64,000 bases of DNA. Source: DASQFI01 sp963780895 (GTDB lineage: Bacteria; Acidobacteriota; Vicinamibacteria; Vicinamibacterales; SCN-69-37). This document shows positions 25,082 through 33,820 of the stretch, one piece after another. Location of the stretch: positions 186,001 through 250,000 of the forward strand of contig CAWAEG010000007.1 in NCBI GenBank assembly GCA_963780895.1, given 5' to 3'. How positions within the stretch are numbered: position 1 is the stretch's first letter; the number at the start of each line of letters is the position of its first letter. The notes beneath the pieces were generated by a model. That model did not search any database. It was not told where the DNA came from and saw only the letters and a list, made by a program, of their open reading frames with translations. The position numbers and the translations under genes were made by a program.

Positions 25082-26497
25082 CTATTTCCCGCACGCTCCC
25101 GCGGCCGCCTTCGACACTTCGAACCGGTACTCGCCTCGTCTGGATTGAAACGCGAGCACGTCGAGGCTGAACTGCCGCCCGCCGGTGGGCTGGACGATGT
25201 GGTTGACCCAGAGCTCGAGACGTTCGTCGAGCGCCGTCGGACAAATCGTTCGTTCGGTGCCAACCAGGAAGGCATCGCTGCACGTGGTCGCGCTGCACAG
25301 CCGGCCGATGAGCGCCTGATAGGGCAGCCGCGGATCGAACAGCGCATGAGCGCCGTCGATGACGACCGAATTCGAGCCAGGGTAGCTCCACTGGCGTCCG
25401 TCCGGGACGGCGATGCCGTTCGGATCGGTGCCGCGTACTGCCTCGCGCGGCTGCATATACCCGGACGACCGGATGACGAGTGCGCGATCGAGCGGGAGGA
25501 AGAACGGTTTCCAGGACATCTGGCGGCTCGACACGATGAAGCTCGATTCCCTGAGGACCTGGCCGGCATCGAGCGCGGCGATGTCCGGCCGCGGCGCAGC
25601 CGCGCCGCCGACATTTGACTCGGGGCCGCACACGCCCGCCGGCGCCGGTTCGGTCTGGAAACGGTAGCCACCTGACACGCGCGAGTAGGGCAGCAGTGTC
25701 TGGAATCCCTCCACCCGCACGTAGTTGTTCGTCCACAGCTGGAGCTCGCCTTTCACGCTGATCGGCGAGGGACAGAGCACCGTTCCCGATCCGACGAGGA
25801 ACGGAGCCGAACAGACTTCGCGGGAGCAGATGCGGCCGATGAGCGCGAGGTACGGCGCCGTGTTCATCACGCGCGCGTTGCCGCGGAACGGGAAGTCGGC
25901 GCGGCGCACGGCCAGTCCCTTTTCATAGTCGGAGACCGTGAGTCCGCCCGGTCCCGCGGCATCGGTTCCGGCGCGGAGCTCTCCGCCCGCGCGGAGCAGC
26001 ATCGGCTTGTCGAACGAAATCTCGTATCCGATCCATCCGTGCAGGTTGCCCGGCACGTAGCTGTCGGACCGCCGCTGTTGCACGGCGAAGATCTTCGAGA
26101 GGCCGGTCTGATCGGCGTGCGGGACGACGACGGGGAGATTGATCGGCTTGGGCGACATCTCGACGCGATTGCCAAGGGCGGCAATCGGCGACTCGACACT
26201 CGCCGTGGCTGGCGGGCCGCTCCCCGGCTCGGGCCCGAGCGACCCTTCACGCTCGGGCGTCAAGGCCGCGACAATCCTGGTCCCGCTACCGGCACGCTTC
26301 GGCGCGTTGGCGTCGATCGGGTGATACCCTTCCGCCGGCGGCTTCGGCGCTTCGAACGCGTCGCCGAGCGACCAGGGCCCGAGACGGGCCGGAGGCTCGC
26401 TGGCCGGACGCTGACGCACCTGATATACCCATGCTCCGGCCGACGCCGTGATGACGGCGGCGCAGCCTACAAGGAGCAAAAGACGTGGCTTCGCCAT
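25082..26497 (-). CDS. LecA/PA-IL-like double-domain protein, copy 1
   Basis: The 471-residue protein has an N-terminal membrane anchor (residues 5-25) and a Pro-rich linker to ~125. Two related domains follow (about 130-290 and 325-470). Each has a beta start ('GWIGYEISFDKPMLLRAGG'), a 'GP-GL' or 'DPNGI' turn, the motif PY-ALIGR-C ('APYLALIGRICSREVC', 'LPYQALIGRLCSATTC'), 'FLVG' and a 'LWTNNYV/LWVNHIV' strand. This pattern resembles the galactose-binding PA-IL/LecA fold, with an added CxxxxC disulfide-like pair. Function in sugar binding is inferred. A paralogue lies directly upstream. Confidence 0.65.
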   Translation of the reverse strand: MAKPRLLLLVGCAAVITASAGAWVYQVRQRPASEPPARLGPWSLGDAFEAPKPPAEGYHPIDANAPKRAGSGTRIVAALTPEREGSLGPEPGSGPPATASVESPIAALGNRVEMSPKPINLPVVVPHADQTGLSKIFAVQQRRSDSYVPGNLHGWIGYEISFDKPMLLRAGGELRAGTDAAGPGGLTVSDYEKGLAVRRADFPFRGNARVMNTAPYLALIGRICSREVCSAPFLVGSGTVLCPSPISVKGELQLWTNNYVRVEGFQTLLPYSRVSGGYRFQTEPAPAGVCGPESNVGGAAAPRPDIAALDAGQVLRESSFIVSSRQMSWKPFFLPLDRALVIRSSGYMQPREAVRGTDPNGIAVPDGRQWSYPGSNSVVIDGAHALFDPRLPYQALIGRLCSATTCSDAFLVGTERTICPTALDERLELWVNHIVQPTGGRQFSLDVLAFQSRRGEYRFEVSKAAAGACGK

Positions 26498-26638
26498 GAG
26501 CGTGTTGGGGGCAAGAACCGATCCGGTGGAGAACTTTAGAAATTCGGCCTAAGTCAGGAGGCCGGCAAGATGCTGACGACCGTGGCGCTGCGCGCGAAAT
26601 TCAGGAATCGCAGGAGATTACTGAAATGTAGCCAAACC

Positions 26639-27997
26639 CTATTTCAAATCCCCACCACATGGCGGCGCGCTGGAGATCTCGAATCGATATTCGCCGCGGC
26701 GTGACTGGAAGCTGAGGTTCGCGAACGGAAGATTCCTTCCGGTGGACTTCGGCACGATGTGATTGATCCAGAGCTCGATGCGCTCGTTGAAGCGCGCCGA
26801 CGGACAAATGGTGCGTTCCGTCCCGACGAGGAACGGTTCGCCGCACTCCCTCGGACCGCACAACCGGCCGATCAGCGCCTGATAGGGCAGCGAGGCGTCG
26901 AGCAGCACATGGTCGGTGTCGACGACCACGGTCTTCGTTCCCGGGTACGTCCACCGCGTATTTTTCGGAACCTCAATTCCGTTCGGTCCCGTCGCGCGCA
27001 CGCGCTCGAGCGGCTGCATCTGACCGGACGCGCGGATCACGAACGCGCGGTCCATCGAAAGGAAGAAAGGCTTCCACGAGTTCTGCCGGCTCGACACCGA
27101 GAAGGCTGGATCCTTCAACGGCTCATCGTCGGGCAGCGACGTACTTGGATCCTTGGCTGGCGCATTGGCTCTGGTGCCACCGTCGCAGGCCGAAGTCGGC
27201 GCCGGCTCGGCCTGGAACCGATATCCGCCGGCAGTCGCGGTGTAGCTCGTGAGCGTCTGGTAGCCGTCGATCTGGACGTAGTTGTTCGTCCAGAGCTGTA
27301 AATCGCCCGTAATCCCGAGCGAGGAGGGGCACAACACGGCGTGCGCACCGATGAGGAACGGCGCTGAACACTCCTCCGTGGAGCACACGCGGCCGATGAG
27401 CGCCAGGTACGGCGCGCCAGGCACCACGCGGACGCGCGTGTCGGGCACGGCCCGTCCGTTGCCGTTGCCATTGCCGTTGCGCACATCGCCGCCGGCAGCC
27501 GCCAGACCGTTCGGACCTGAAATCTGATCGCCGGCGCGAAGCTCGCCACCGGCACGGACGAGCAGCGGCTGATCGAACGTGACGCCGTAGCCAATCCAGC
27601 CGCGGAGATTGCCCGGCACGAAGGTATCCGATCGTCGCTGCTGAACCGCGAAGACCGGCGCGACGTTTGAAACCGGCGGCTGCGGACGCGGCACGACGAC
27701 CACCGGGGCCGGCGCCGGCGCGGGCACGGACGCCGTCGCATCCGCGGGCGACCGTGGGGATGACGATGACGATGAGCCGGCGGCGGGCCGTTTATCTTTC
27801 GGCGCGGGCTCACGCTTCTGCGCAGGGTCGGGTGGCGTCGTCTCCGGTGCGGGCTCTGGTGCGTCGAGCATGCCCCTCACCGCTTGCCTGATCGGTGATT
27901 GGTTCCCGTTCTTCATGCTGACGAACTCGACGACGGCGAGACCCACGAACACGGCGACGATGATGATGACGAGAATGGTTCTGCCGCGCGAATTCAT
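26639..27997 (-). CDS. LecA/PA-IL-like double-domain protein, copy 2
   Basis: The 452-residue protein is a tandem paralogue of the gene at 25082-26497. It has an N-terminal anchor (about 7-27), a Pro/Ala/Ser linker to ~105, then two domains with 'APYLALIGRVCSTEEC' and 'LPYQALIGRLCGPREC', 'FLIGAH' and 'FLVGTERTICPS', and 'LWTNNYV' and 'LWINHIV'. The first domain holds a short Asn/Gly run encoded by repeated GGCAAC-type triplets near 27455-27480. The genes are 141 bp apart with no obvious terminator between them. Confidence 0.65.
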   Translation of the reverse strand: MNSRGRTILVIIIVAVFVGLAVVEFVSMKNGNQSPIRQAVRGMLDAPEPAPETTPPDPAQKREPAPKDKRPAAGSSSSSSPRSPADATASVPAPAPAPVVVVPRPQPPVSNVAPVFAVQQRRSDTFVPGNLRGWIGYGVTFDQPLLVRAGGELRAGDQISGPNGLAAAGGDVRNGNGNGNGRAVPDTRVRVVPGAPYLALIGRVCSTEECSAPFLIGAHAVLCPSSLGITGDLQLWTNNYVQIDGYQTLTSYTATAGGYRFQAEPAPTSACDGGTRANAPAKDPSTSLPDDEPLKDPAFSVSSRQNSWKPFFLSMDRAFVIRASGQMQPLERVRATGPNGIEVPKNTRWTYPGTKTVVVDTDHVLLDASLPYQALIGRLCGPRECGEPFLVGTERTICPSARFNERIELWINHIVPKSTGRNLPFANLSFQSRRGEYRFEISSAPPCGGDLK

Positions 27998-28083
27998 CGA
28001 AGCTCTCTGGAGCCTGCTTATCGTCGGCGCCGGGTCTCACTTTAGAGAGGCTTACGATTACGATCTTGCACCGACAAAAGTGT

Positions 28084-28455
28084 CTACGAGGCGCGCCTGC
28101 GCGCGGAAAACTTTGAAACTTTTCCGCGACGAGGTGTCGGTGCCGGCGTCGGGCGCGCGGCACGCTTCTTCGTTTTCGAGACTTCGTCGAGACTCTTTCG
28201 CAACGCGTCCATCAGGTTGACGACCTTCGGCCGCGGCGCCTCCGGCGTGGCGATGATCTCCTCGCCTTCGATCTTCGCGTCGATCATCTTGCGCAACGCG
28301 TCTTCGTACGTGTCGTGTTATCTCGAAAAATCGATCGTCGCGTCGAAGCCGCCCGTGACTTTCTTCGCGAGCGCGACTTCCTCGGATTTGACCTTGGTGG
28401 GTACATTGTCCAGCGGGAGCGAGTCCACCTTCCGGATCTCATCGTTGACTTCACA
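28084..28455 (-). pseudogene. ku: Ku protein C-terminal fragment
   Basis: Read on the minus strand, the segment encodes the end of bacterial Ku: 'EVNDEIRKVDSLPLDNVP', 'SEEVALAKKVTGGFDATIDF', then an in-frame TAA (28318-28320), then 'HDTYEDALRKMIDAKIEGEE', 'PKVVNLMDALRKSL' and a basic tail. Ku binds DNA ends in bacterial non-homologous end joining. The whole N-terminal ring domain is missing and a stop interrupts the rest, so this is a relic. No ligase D gene is in the window. The serine hydrolase gene begins on the other strand within 60 bp. Confidence 0.75.
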
Positions 28456-28512
28456 TGGTAGGCTGCGCGCCAATCGATGCCTGCACGAGCGCGTCGTACG
28501 AGGTGATTGACG

Positions 28513-29730
28513 ATGTCCGAGCACCGCCCGACCATTCATGCGCGCTGGCTGGCGAGCCTGGCCGCCGCGGCGATCGCCATCGGCGTGTCGATCGCGACGC
28601 ACCAGGTCAACGCGACCGTCCGGGGCCAGACGGTCGCGACGCACCAGGTCAACGCGACCGTCCGGGGCCAGACGGTCGCGACGCACCAAGTCAACGCGAC
28701 CGTCCGGGGCCAGCCGCCGGTGTTTCCCGGCGCGGAGTGGGAACGGGTCAAGGATACGCGCGCCATCGGCTATTGCCGGGACCGGCTGGACGCCGCAACC
28801 GCCCGCGTCAAGCAGCTTCCGACCACCGCGATGGTCGTCATCGTCGGCGGGCGCGTGCTGTGGGAGTACGGAGACCTGACGCGCGTGAGTTATCTCGCCT
28901 CGGTCCGCAAGAGCATTCTGGCCATGCTGTACGGCCATTACGTCCAGTCCGGCCGCATCCGGCTTGACAAGACGATGGCCGACCTGAAGATCGATGACGT
29001 GGAAGGGCTGCTGCCGGCCGAGAAGGCGGCCACGGTCGGCGATCTGCTGGCGTCGCGGTCGGGCGTCTACCACCCGGCGGCGAACGCGGCGTGCACGGGC
29101 TGCGGCAGCACGGCCGGCGACCCGCCGGGCCCGCGCGGCTCGGTGCCGCACGGCACGTATTTCCTCTACAACAACTGGGATTTCAACGTGCTCGGGACGA
29201 TCTTCGAGCAGGAAACCGGGTCGAACATCTACGATGCGTTCGAGCGCGATCTTGCGAAGCCCGCCGGCCTGCAGGACTTCGATCGTGCGGCGCAGCGGAA
29301 GACCGAAAATCGGCGTGCATCGCTGCACCCGGCGTATCACTTCTATCTGTCCACGCGTGACATGGCGCGGATCGGTTACCTCATGCTCCGCGGCGGCGCC
29401 TGGGCCGGCCAGCAGCTCGTTCCGCGCGACTGGGTGCAACGGATGGTCACGCCGGTGACCCGCGTCGCCGACATGAACCCCGAGTCGTACCGCAAGGGCC
29501 CGTTCGGCTACGGCTATCTGTGGTGGATCTGGGACGGTCCGTTCAACACCGGACCGTACCGCCACGCCTACAGCGGCATCGGCGCGGTCGGCCAGTTCAT
29601 CACCGTGTTGCCCGAGCTCGACATGGTCGTCGCGCACAAGACCGAGCCGCGGGCGGGCGGGGCGTCCGTGTCGAGGCCGGACTACCTCTCCCTGATCGAC
29701 GCTGTCATCGCGTCCCGCTGCGCGCCTTGA
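28513..29730 (+). CDS. Serine hydrolase, beta-lactamase (class C)-like family
   Basis: The 405-residue protein has a signal sequence (about 9-28) and then three copies of a 14-residue repeat ('ATHQVNATVRGQTV') before the catalytic domain. The nucleophile motif is S130-V-R-K133 and the Y-x-N motif is Y219-N-N221. 'HAYSGIGAVGQFITVLPE' and 'VVAHKTEP' fill the third-motif region. It is probably a periplasmic esterase or peptidase and unlikely to be a true beta-lactamase. GAGGTGA precedes the ATG at 28513. Confidence 0.85.
   Translation: MSEHRPTIHARWLASLAAAAIAIGVSIATHQVNATVRGQTVATHQVNATVRGQTVATHQVNATVRGQPPVFPGAEWERVKDTRAIGYCRDRLDAATARVKQLPTTAMVVIVGGRVLWEYGDLTRVSYLASVRKSILAMLYGHYVQSGRIRLDKTMADLKIDDVEGLLPAEKAATVGDLLASRSGVYHPAANAACTGCGSTAGDPPGPRGSVPHGTYFLYNNWDFNVLGTIFEQETGSNIYDAFERDLAKPAGLQDFDRAAQRKTENRRASLHPAYHFYLSTRDMARIGYLMLRGGAWAGQQLVPRDWVQRMVTPVTRVADMNPESYRKGPFGYGYLWWIWDGPFNTGPYRHAYSGIGAVGQFITVLPELDMVVAHKTEPRAGGASVSRPDYLSLIDAVIASRCAP
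28594..28713. repeat. 42-bp in-frame tandem repeat inside the serine hydrolase gene
   Basis: Three units (28594-28635, 28636-28677, 28678-28713, the last cut short) are identical apart from one base. Being a multiple of three, the repeat changes only linker length. It lies right after the signal peptide. Confidence 0.9.
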
Positions 29731-29779
29731 CAAGCTCGCGGCCGGTCGCCATGCTCAGGACCGGGGCACAGCACACGTC

Positions 29780-30202
29780 ATGACGCGCGATGAGGCCAAC
29801 GTGCTCTTCGCGGCGCGCGATGCCATGTGGGGTAGCGGCGACATCCACGCCCTGGCGTCGCTCCACGCCGAAGACGGAATCATCATCAGCCCCTTGTTCG
29901 GGATCATCAAGGGGCTGCCGGCCATCGAGAAGTCGTACCGCGAGATCTTCAAGATCTTCAACGACCTGACGCTGACGACCGAAGAGATCGTCGCCGATGG
30001 GGATCGCGTCGCGCAGTTTTTCAGCACACGCGCCACGCACACGAGCGAGGTGTTCGGCATTCCGGCGACCGGCCGGAAGTTCGAGATTCAGGGCGTCCTG
30101 ATCTTCTCCTTCCAGGACGGCAAGATCATCAAAGAGCGCCGCCTCTACGACTTTACCGGCATGCTCGTGCAGCTGGGACTGCTCAAAGCACGACCGAAAT
30201 GA
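29780..30202 (+). CDS. SnoaL-like/NTF2-fold protein
   Basis: The 140-residue protein has the SnoaL-like pattern: 'DAMWGSGDIHALASLHAEDG', 'GIIKGLPAIEKSYREIF', 'EIVADGDRVAQFF', 'TGRKFEIQGVLIFSFQDGKI'. This fold includes small isomerases, cyclases and ligand-binding proteins; the precise role is unknown. There is no signal peptide. It follows the serine hydrolase by 50 bp on the same strand and may be co-transcribed. Confidence 0.8.
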   Translation: MTRDEANVLFAARDAMWGSGDIHALASLHAEDGIIISPLFGIIKGLPAIEKSYREIFKIFNDLTLTTEEIVADGDRVAQFFSTRATHTSEVFGIPATGRKFEIQGVLIFSFQDGKIIKERRLYDFTGMLVQLGLLKARPK

Positions 30203-30237
30203 TCCGGTCCTGACGGGGGCGGCGGTGCACGGAACCT

Positions 30238-31962
30238 CTACCGCTGAGGCGCCGGGCCGAACCGGTACTCGACCGTCGCGCCGCGGGCCAGATCGCCGCG
30301 AACAGCGACGAAGACACGCCGCGTCCGCAGGCCTCCTCCGAAGATTCGTGATCCGTTGTCGGGAAACCCGTCCTGCCGGAACAGGATGGCGTATCCTCGC
30401 GCCTGCGCCCGCTGCTGACGCTCGGCGTCGGGGCCGCCGGCGAGCTCGTAGTCGAAAATCACATCAGGCGGGATCCAGCCGGGACCGGCACCGGCATCCA
30501 TCCGCGAAAAAAGATCCGTGTACCAGAACTGGACCCCGGTTGAACTCTTCGGGAACGACTGGGTCTCGAGCAGCTCGGTCAGGTGCCGCGTGGTCAGTCC
30601 ACCGATGTCGACGAACCGGACGCGGCCGTAGAAGGCTTTTCCGATCAGGTACGGCACAAAGCCCATCTGTCCGCTCAGAATCGTCACCGGCGGCCGAGCG
30701 CTTTCCGTGACCGAGCCGAGCAGTTTCAGCAGCTCCGCCGTCGCGGGCATGAAGTGCACGTGGGTCCGGTTCTTCATGTCGAACCAGTCCACGGGCAGCA
30801 CGTACTCTGGCGGCAACGGAGGCCCTTCCGCCCACAGCGGCCCGGACGGGGAGGTTCGCCGCGCGAAATCGGCGCACACGACGATCTGCCACAGCACCAG
30901 AGCGGGCAGCCAGATTCGCGACAGCGGTCCTCGGGCCGAGGTCAGCAGTCGTGCGGCGAAGACCGCGGCGACCGGCACGAGCGGCACCAGAAAACGTCCG
31001 CCCCCCATCCAGTCGCCGCCGGCCGAGACGACGAATCCGACTTGTGCGAGCCCGAGGAGTACCGTCGCGATCAGGGGCACCCGGAGCGCGACACCGCGCA
31101 TCGCGCCAATCGAGACGACCAGGATCCCGCCCGCCGCCACGAGCCAAAGAGGGTCCCATCGCTCGAGCGGCTCGAAGACGACGTACCGCAGCCCCTGGTA
31201 GATCGCGTCGGGTGTCGGCTGGCCAACTTTGGCCCGGACGGGTTGCGGAAACACGTCGCCGAAATATGCGGATCGAAAAAGCGCGAGCGCAGCGAAACAC
31301 ACCCAGGCCAGCACGGCCAACGCCGCGCTTCGGCGCGCTGTCTGTAAATCGATCGACCCATCCAGACGGATCGGCGTAAAGCGCTGAACGAGAGGCGACG
31401 CCGCAAGTCCCAGCCACGTCGCGCTCGCGAGGAACACCGACTCCGGGCGGACCGCCACGAACAACAATGTGAGAACGGCCGCGCCCGCCACCCGCCTGGC
31501 CGAAAACCCGTGCTGTGCGGCGTCGATGCCGACCAACAGCAGACCAGTGCCAAGACAGGCAGCCAACGTCGATTCCAGTCCGCCGAACGACCAGTACACG
31601 AGACTGAGTGCGGAACCAGCGATCCAGGCGGCCGGCCGCGCGAGCGCGGGACCGATGCGACCTGCAAGCCGGTGGGTCATGAGAACCGTGGCCAGCCCGA
31701 AGGCGACGGAGACGACCCAACCAATGCCGGACATCGACAACGGAACCAGTTTCGCGAGCGCGGCCAGGAGCAGCACGTGCGTGAGGCTCGACGATTGCTC
31801 GACGCGCTCGCCGTTGTAGTTGACCATCTCGCCCAGGTTGGCGAGGGCGTGCGCCGACCAGTACGTAATGTATTTGTCGTCGGTGCCGGAAACCGGGAAG
31901 AGCAGGATGCCGACGGTGAACAGCGTCACCACCGGCCCCAGGCGAGCAAACGTCGGCGACAC
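30238..31962 (-). CDS. Multi-span membrane protein, GT-C glycosyltransferase-like
   Basis: The 574-residue protein has about ten hydrophobic helices between residues 8 and 360, then a ~200-residue soluble C-terminal domain. The first periplasmic loop holds 'SGTDDKYITYWSAHALANLG', with the acidic pair typical of GT-C enzymes such as arabinofuranosyl- or mannosyltransferases that use lipid-linked donors. It starts at a GTG 11 nt after the stop of the hydrolase gene, suggesting an operon. The transferase role is inferred from topology. Confidence 0.6.
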   Translation of the reverse strand: MSPTFARLGPVVTLFTVGILLFPVSGTDDKYITYWSAHALANLGEMVNYNGERVEQSSSLTHVLLLAALAKLVPLSMSGIGWVVSVAFGLATVLMTHRLAGRIGPALARPAAWIAGSALSLVYWSFGGLESTLAACLGTGLLLVGIDAAQHGFSARRVAGAAVLTLLFVAVRPESVFLASATWLGLAASPLVQRFTPIRLDGSIDLQTARRSAALAVLAWVCFAALALFRSAYFGDVFPQPVRAKVGQPTPDAIYQGLRYVVFEPLERWDPLWLVAAGGILVVSIGAMRGVALRVPLIATVLLGLAQVGFVVSAGGDWMGGGRFLVPLVPVAAVFAARLLTSARGPLSRIWLPALVLWQIVVCADFARRTSPSGPLWAEGPPLPPEYVLPVDWFDMKNRTHVHFMPATAELLKLLGSVTESARPPVTILSGQMGFVPYLIGKAFYGRVRFVDIGGLTTRHLTELLETQSFPKSSTGVQFWYTDLFSRMDAGAGPGWIPPDVIFDYELAGGPDAERQQRAQARGYAILFRQDGFPDNGSRIFGGGLRTRRVFVAVRGDLARGATVEYRFGPAPQR

Positions 31963-31973
31963 GCGGCTCGGGG

Positions 31974-32684
31974 CTATCCCGCGGCGCGGGCGCCCAGGGG
32001 GCGCAGGTACTGCGTGAACCAGTCGGCGGTGCGGGCGGCGACGTCTTCGAGCGCGCCGGGTTCGGCAAACAGATGCGTCGCGTCGGGAATGACGCCGAGC
32101 GAGACGACGCCGGGCATCCAGGTCAGCGCTTCCCGGTTGATGCGGGCGACGACGATGTCGCGGCTGCCGACGATCAGGAGGGTCGGCGCCATGATGTCGG
32201 TGAGCACCGGGCCCACGAGATCCGGCCGCCCGGCGCGCGCGACGACGGCGGCAACCGACGTCGGCCGTTCCCCCGCGACGGACAGGGCCGCGCTGCCGCC
32301 GGTCCCCGAGCCGAACAACCCGAGCGGGAGCGTCGCGACCTCGGGCCGCTCGCGCAGCCAGTGCATCAGGTTCAGCAGCCGATCGGCCAGCAGGGGAATG
32401 TCGAAACGATAGCGGACGGTCTCGCGATCGATGACCTGTTCCTTCGGCGTCAGGAGATCGACCTGGAGCGTCGCGAGCTTGCGTTGCGCGAGGACGTTGG
32501 CGATGTACCGGTTGCGGGGACTGTGACGGCTGGCGTCGCCGCCCTGGGCGAAGAGCACGACGCCGGTGGCCTGTTCCGGCACCGACAGCTCACCGGTCAG
32601 CCTCTCATCGCCAACCAGGAGCTGCATGTCGATCCGAACTGGCTCGCCGCGAGATGTCATCCGGGCCTGGGTCGCGATCCGCAT
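31974..32684 (-). CDS. Alpha/beta hydrolase, dienelactone-hydrolase-like
   Basis: The 236-residue protein has the compact alpha/beta hydrolase layout: 'LSVPEQATGVVLFAQGG' (oxyanion strand), the nucleophile-elbow region 'LGLFGSGTGGSAAL', the acid in 'LLIVGSRDIVV', and the His in 'PDATHLFAEPGALE'. Homologues usually read F-G-A-S-T-G at the elbow; here it is F-G-S-G-T-G, so the Ser is displaced by one position. Substrate unknown. It lies upstream of the membrane protein gene. Confidence 0.75.
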   Translation of the reverse strand: MRIATQARMTSRGEPVRIDMQLLVGDERLTGELSVPEQATGVVLFAQGGDASRHSPRNRYIANVLAQRKLATLQVDLLTPKEQVIDRETVRYRFDIPLLADRLLNLMHWLRERPEVATLPLGLFGSGTGGSAALSVAGERPTSVAAVVARAGRPDLVGPVLTDIMAPTLLIVGSRDIVVARINREALTWMPGVVSLGVIPDATHLFAEPGALEDVAARTADWFTQYLRPLGARAAG

Positions 32685-32798
32685 TCTTTACTGGTTCGCG
32701 CGGGAGTGCAAGCAGTGAAAAGCGCTCGTTAGAGAGGCTCGTCGCTTCTCCCGAAAAGCGCTTGCCGTAAAAGGCACTTGTCACAAAGCACTTGTCAC

Positions 32799-32924
32799 AA
32801 GAGCGTGGACCACGAAGCTCACGAAGGGCACGAAGACGGCGCCAGGTCAGCGGGCGTCTCAAAACCTCCCAACCTGTCGGGTCTTCCTTCGTGGCCTTCG
32901 TGTTCTTCGTGGTTCAACGCTCTT
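32799..32924. repeat. CACGAAG-type palindromic repeat element
   Basis: The left arm (32799-32836) reads AAGAGCGTGGACCACGAAG with further CACGAAG units. The right arm (32884-32924) is its imperfect reverse complement. About 35-40 bp of each arm can pair. The ~47-bp centre has no reading frame. Confidence 0.75.
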
Positions 32925-32958
32925 GGCAGGTCACCAGACGCAGGTCCCTGAAAAGAGC

Positions 32959-32994
32959 ACGGCGGCGGACTCGGGCAGGTGAGTCCGCCGCCGT
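32959..32994 (-). terminator. Strong hairpin terminator of the VWA-OmpA operon
   Basis: A perfect 14-bp stem (ACGGCGGCGGACTC / GAGTCCGCCGCCGT) with an 8-nt loop is followed on the minus strand by GCTCTTTTC. It lies ~125 bp after the OmpA-like gene's stop. Confidence 0.7.
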
Positions 32995-33119
32995 GTGGCC
33001 GCGTCGGCCGTTGTGCAAACAATCTGAACTAATACTCGGCAAGCACGTGACGTGTCGTGGTCGGCTGCGCCGGTTTCTGGACGGCGCTCGAGTACCACGC
33101 CACGTCAAGTGGCTTTCCG

Positions 33120-33806
33120 CTAGGCGAGCACCCGGATGACGACGCGGCGGTTCTCCGTGCGGTTCGTGCGCGTCTTGTTGTCGGTCACCGGCTTCTCTTC
33201 GCCCCAGCTGATCACGTTCATCCGGTGCAGCGGAATCTGGTGCTGCTCGTAGAGATAACGCTTCACCGCTTCGGCGCGCATGAGACCGATGCGCTCGTTG
33301 GTCTTCGGGTCGCCGGCGCTATCGGTGTGTCCTTCGATTTCGAAGTACGCACCCTTCGGATCGGCCTTGATCTGGCCGACGAGCTGATCGAGCTTGGCCT
33401 TGGTCTCGTCCGGGAGCGTGAACTGATTGAACTTGAAGGCGCCGGAGCTCTCGCTCAGCACGACTTCATACATGAGGCGCTTGCTCGCCTTGTCGACCTC
33501 TTCGGCTCGCATCGCCGCAGCGCGCGCGCTCTCGTTGGCGGCGACGGCCTTCTGATCGGCCTGGCTCGCGGCCTGCTGCGCCTGGTTGGCGCTGCCCTGG
33601 GCGGCCTGCGCCTTCGTATCGACCTCACCAATCCGCGCCTCGTTCTGGCGGGTGCGCTCCTGCGTCTGTTCGAGCGACTGGCTCAGCGTGTCGACCTTGC
33701 CGCTGACCTGGCCGACCTGTGTGTTGACGTACTTCTTGGTCGCGCAGGCTCCGGACCCGCCGACCGCGATGGAAAGAACCGTGATTGCCAGCAACGACTT
33801 CCGCAT
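33120..33806 (-). CDS. OmpA-family lipoprotein with coiled coil
   Basis: The 228-residue protein has a lipoprotein-type signal ending 'GGSGACATKKYV' (Cys20). A long Gln/Ala-rich helical coiled coil spans about 30-110. The C-terminal OmpA domain binds peptidoglycan ('YFEIEGHTDSAGDPKTNERI', 'AEAVKRYLYEQ', 'ISWGEEKPV', 'NRRVVIRV'). The resemblance is to Lpp/Pal-like proteins that link outer membrane and wall. AGGAGGAG precedes the ATG. It follows the VWA gene by 14 bp in one operon that ends at the hairpin near 32959. Confidence 0.9.
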   Translation of the reverse strand: MRKSLLAITVLSIAVGGSGACATKKYVNTQVGQVSGKVDTLSQSLEQTQERTRQNEARIGEVDTKAQAAQGSANQAQQAASQADQKAVAANESARAAAMRAEEVDKASKRLMYEVVLSESSGAFKFNQFTLPDETKAKLDQLVGQIKADPKGAYFEIEGHTDSAGDPKTNERIGLMRAEAVKRYLYEQHQIPLHRMNVISWGEEKPVTDNKTRTNRTENRRVVIRVLA

Positions 33807-33820
33807 AGTCTCCTCCTGAT

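Larger units (their letters stand above)
32685..33119. other. 435-bp intergenic region rich in repeats
   Basis: No gene is supported. It contains two GAAAAGCGCT copies (32716, 32754), two adjacent GCACTTGTCACAA copies (32774, 32788), the CACGAAG palindromic element (32799-32924) and a strong terminator (32959-32994). Confidence 0.7.

Noticed and set aside
28318..29733. 471-codon minus-strand frame ending in Ku-like residues
   Set aside because: Almost all of it is antisense to the serine hydrolase; only the last ~45 codons are the Ku relic, annotated separately.
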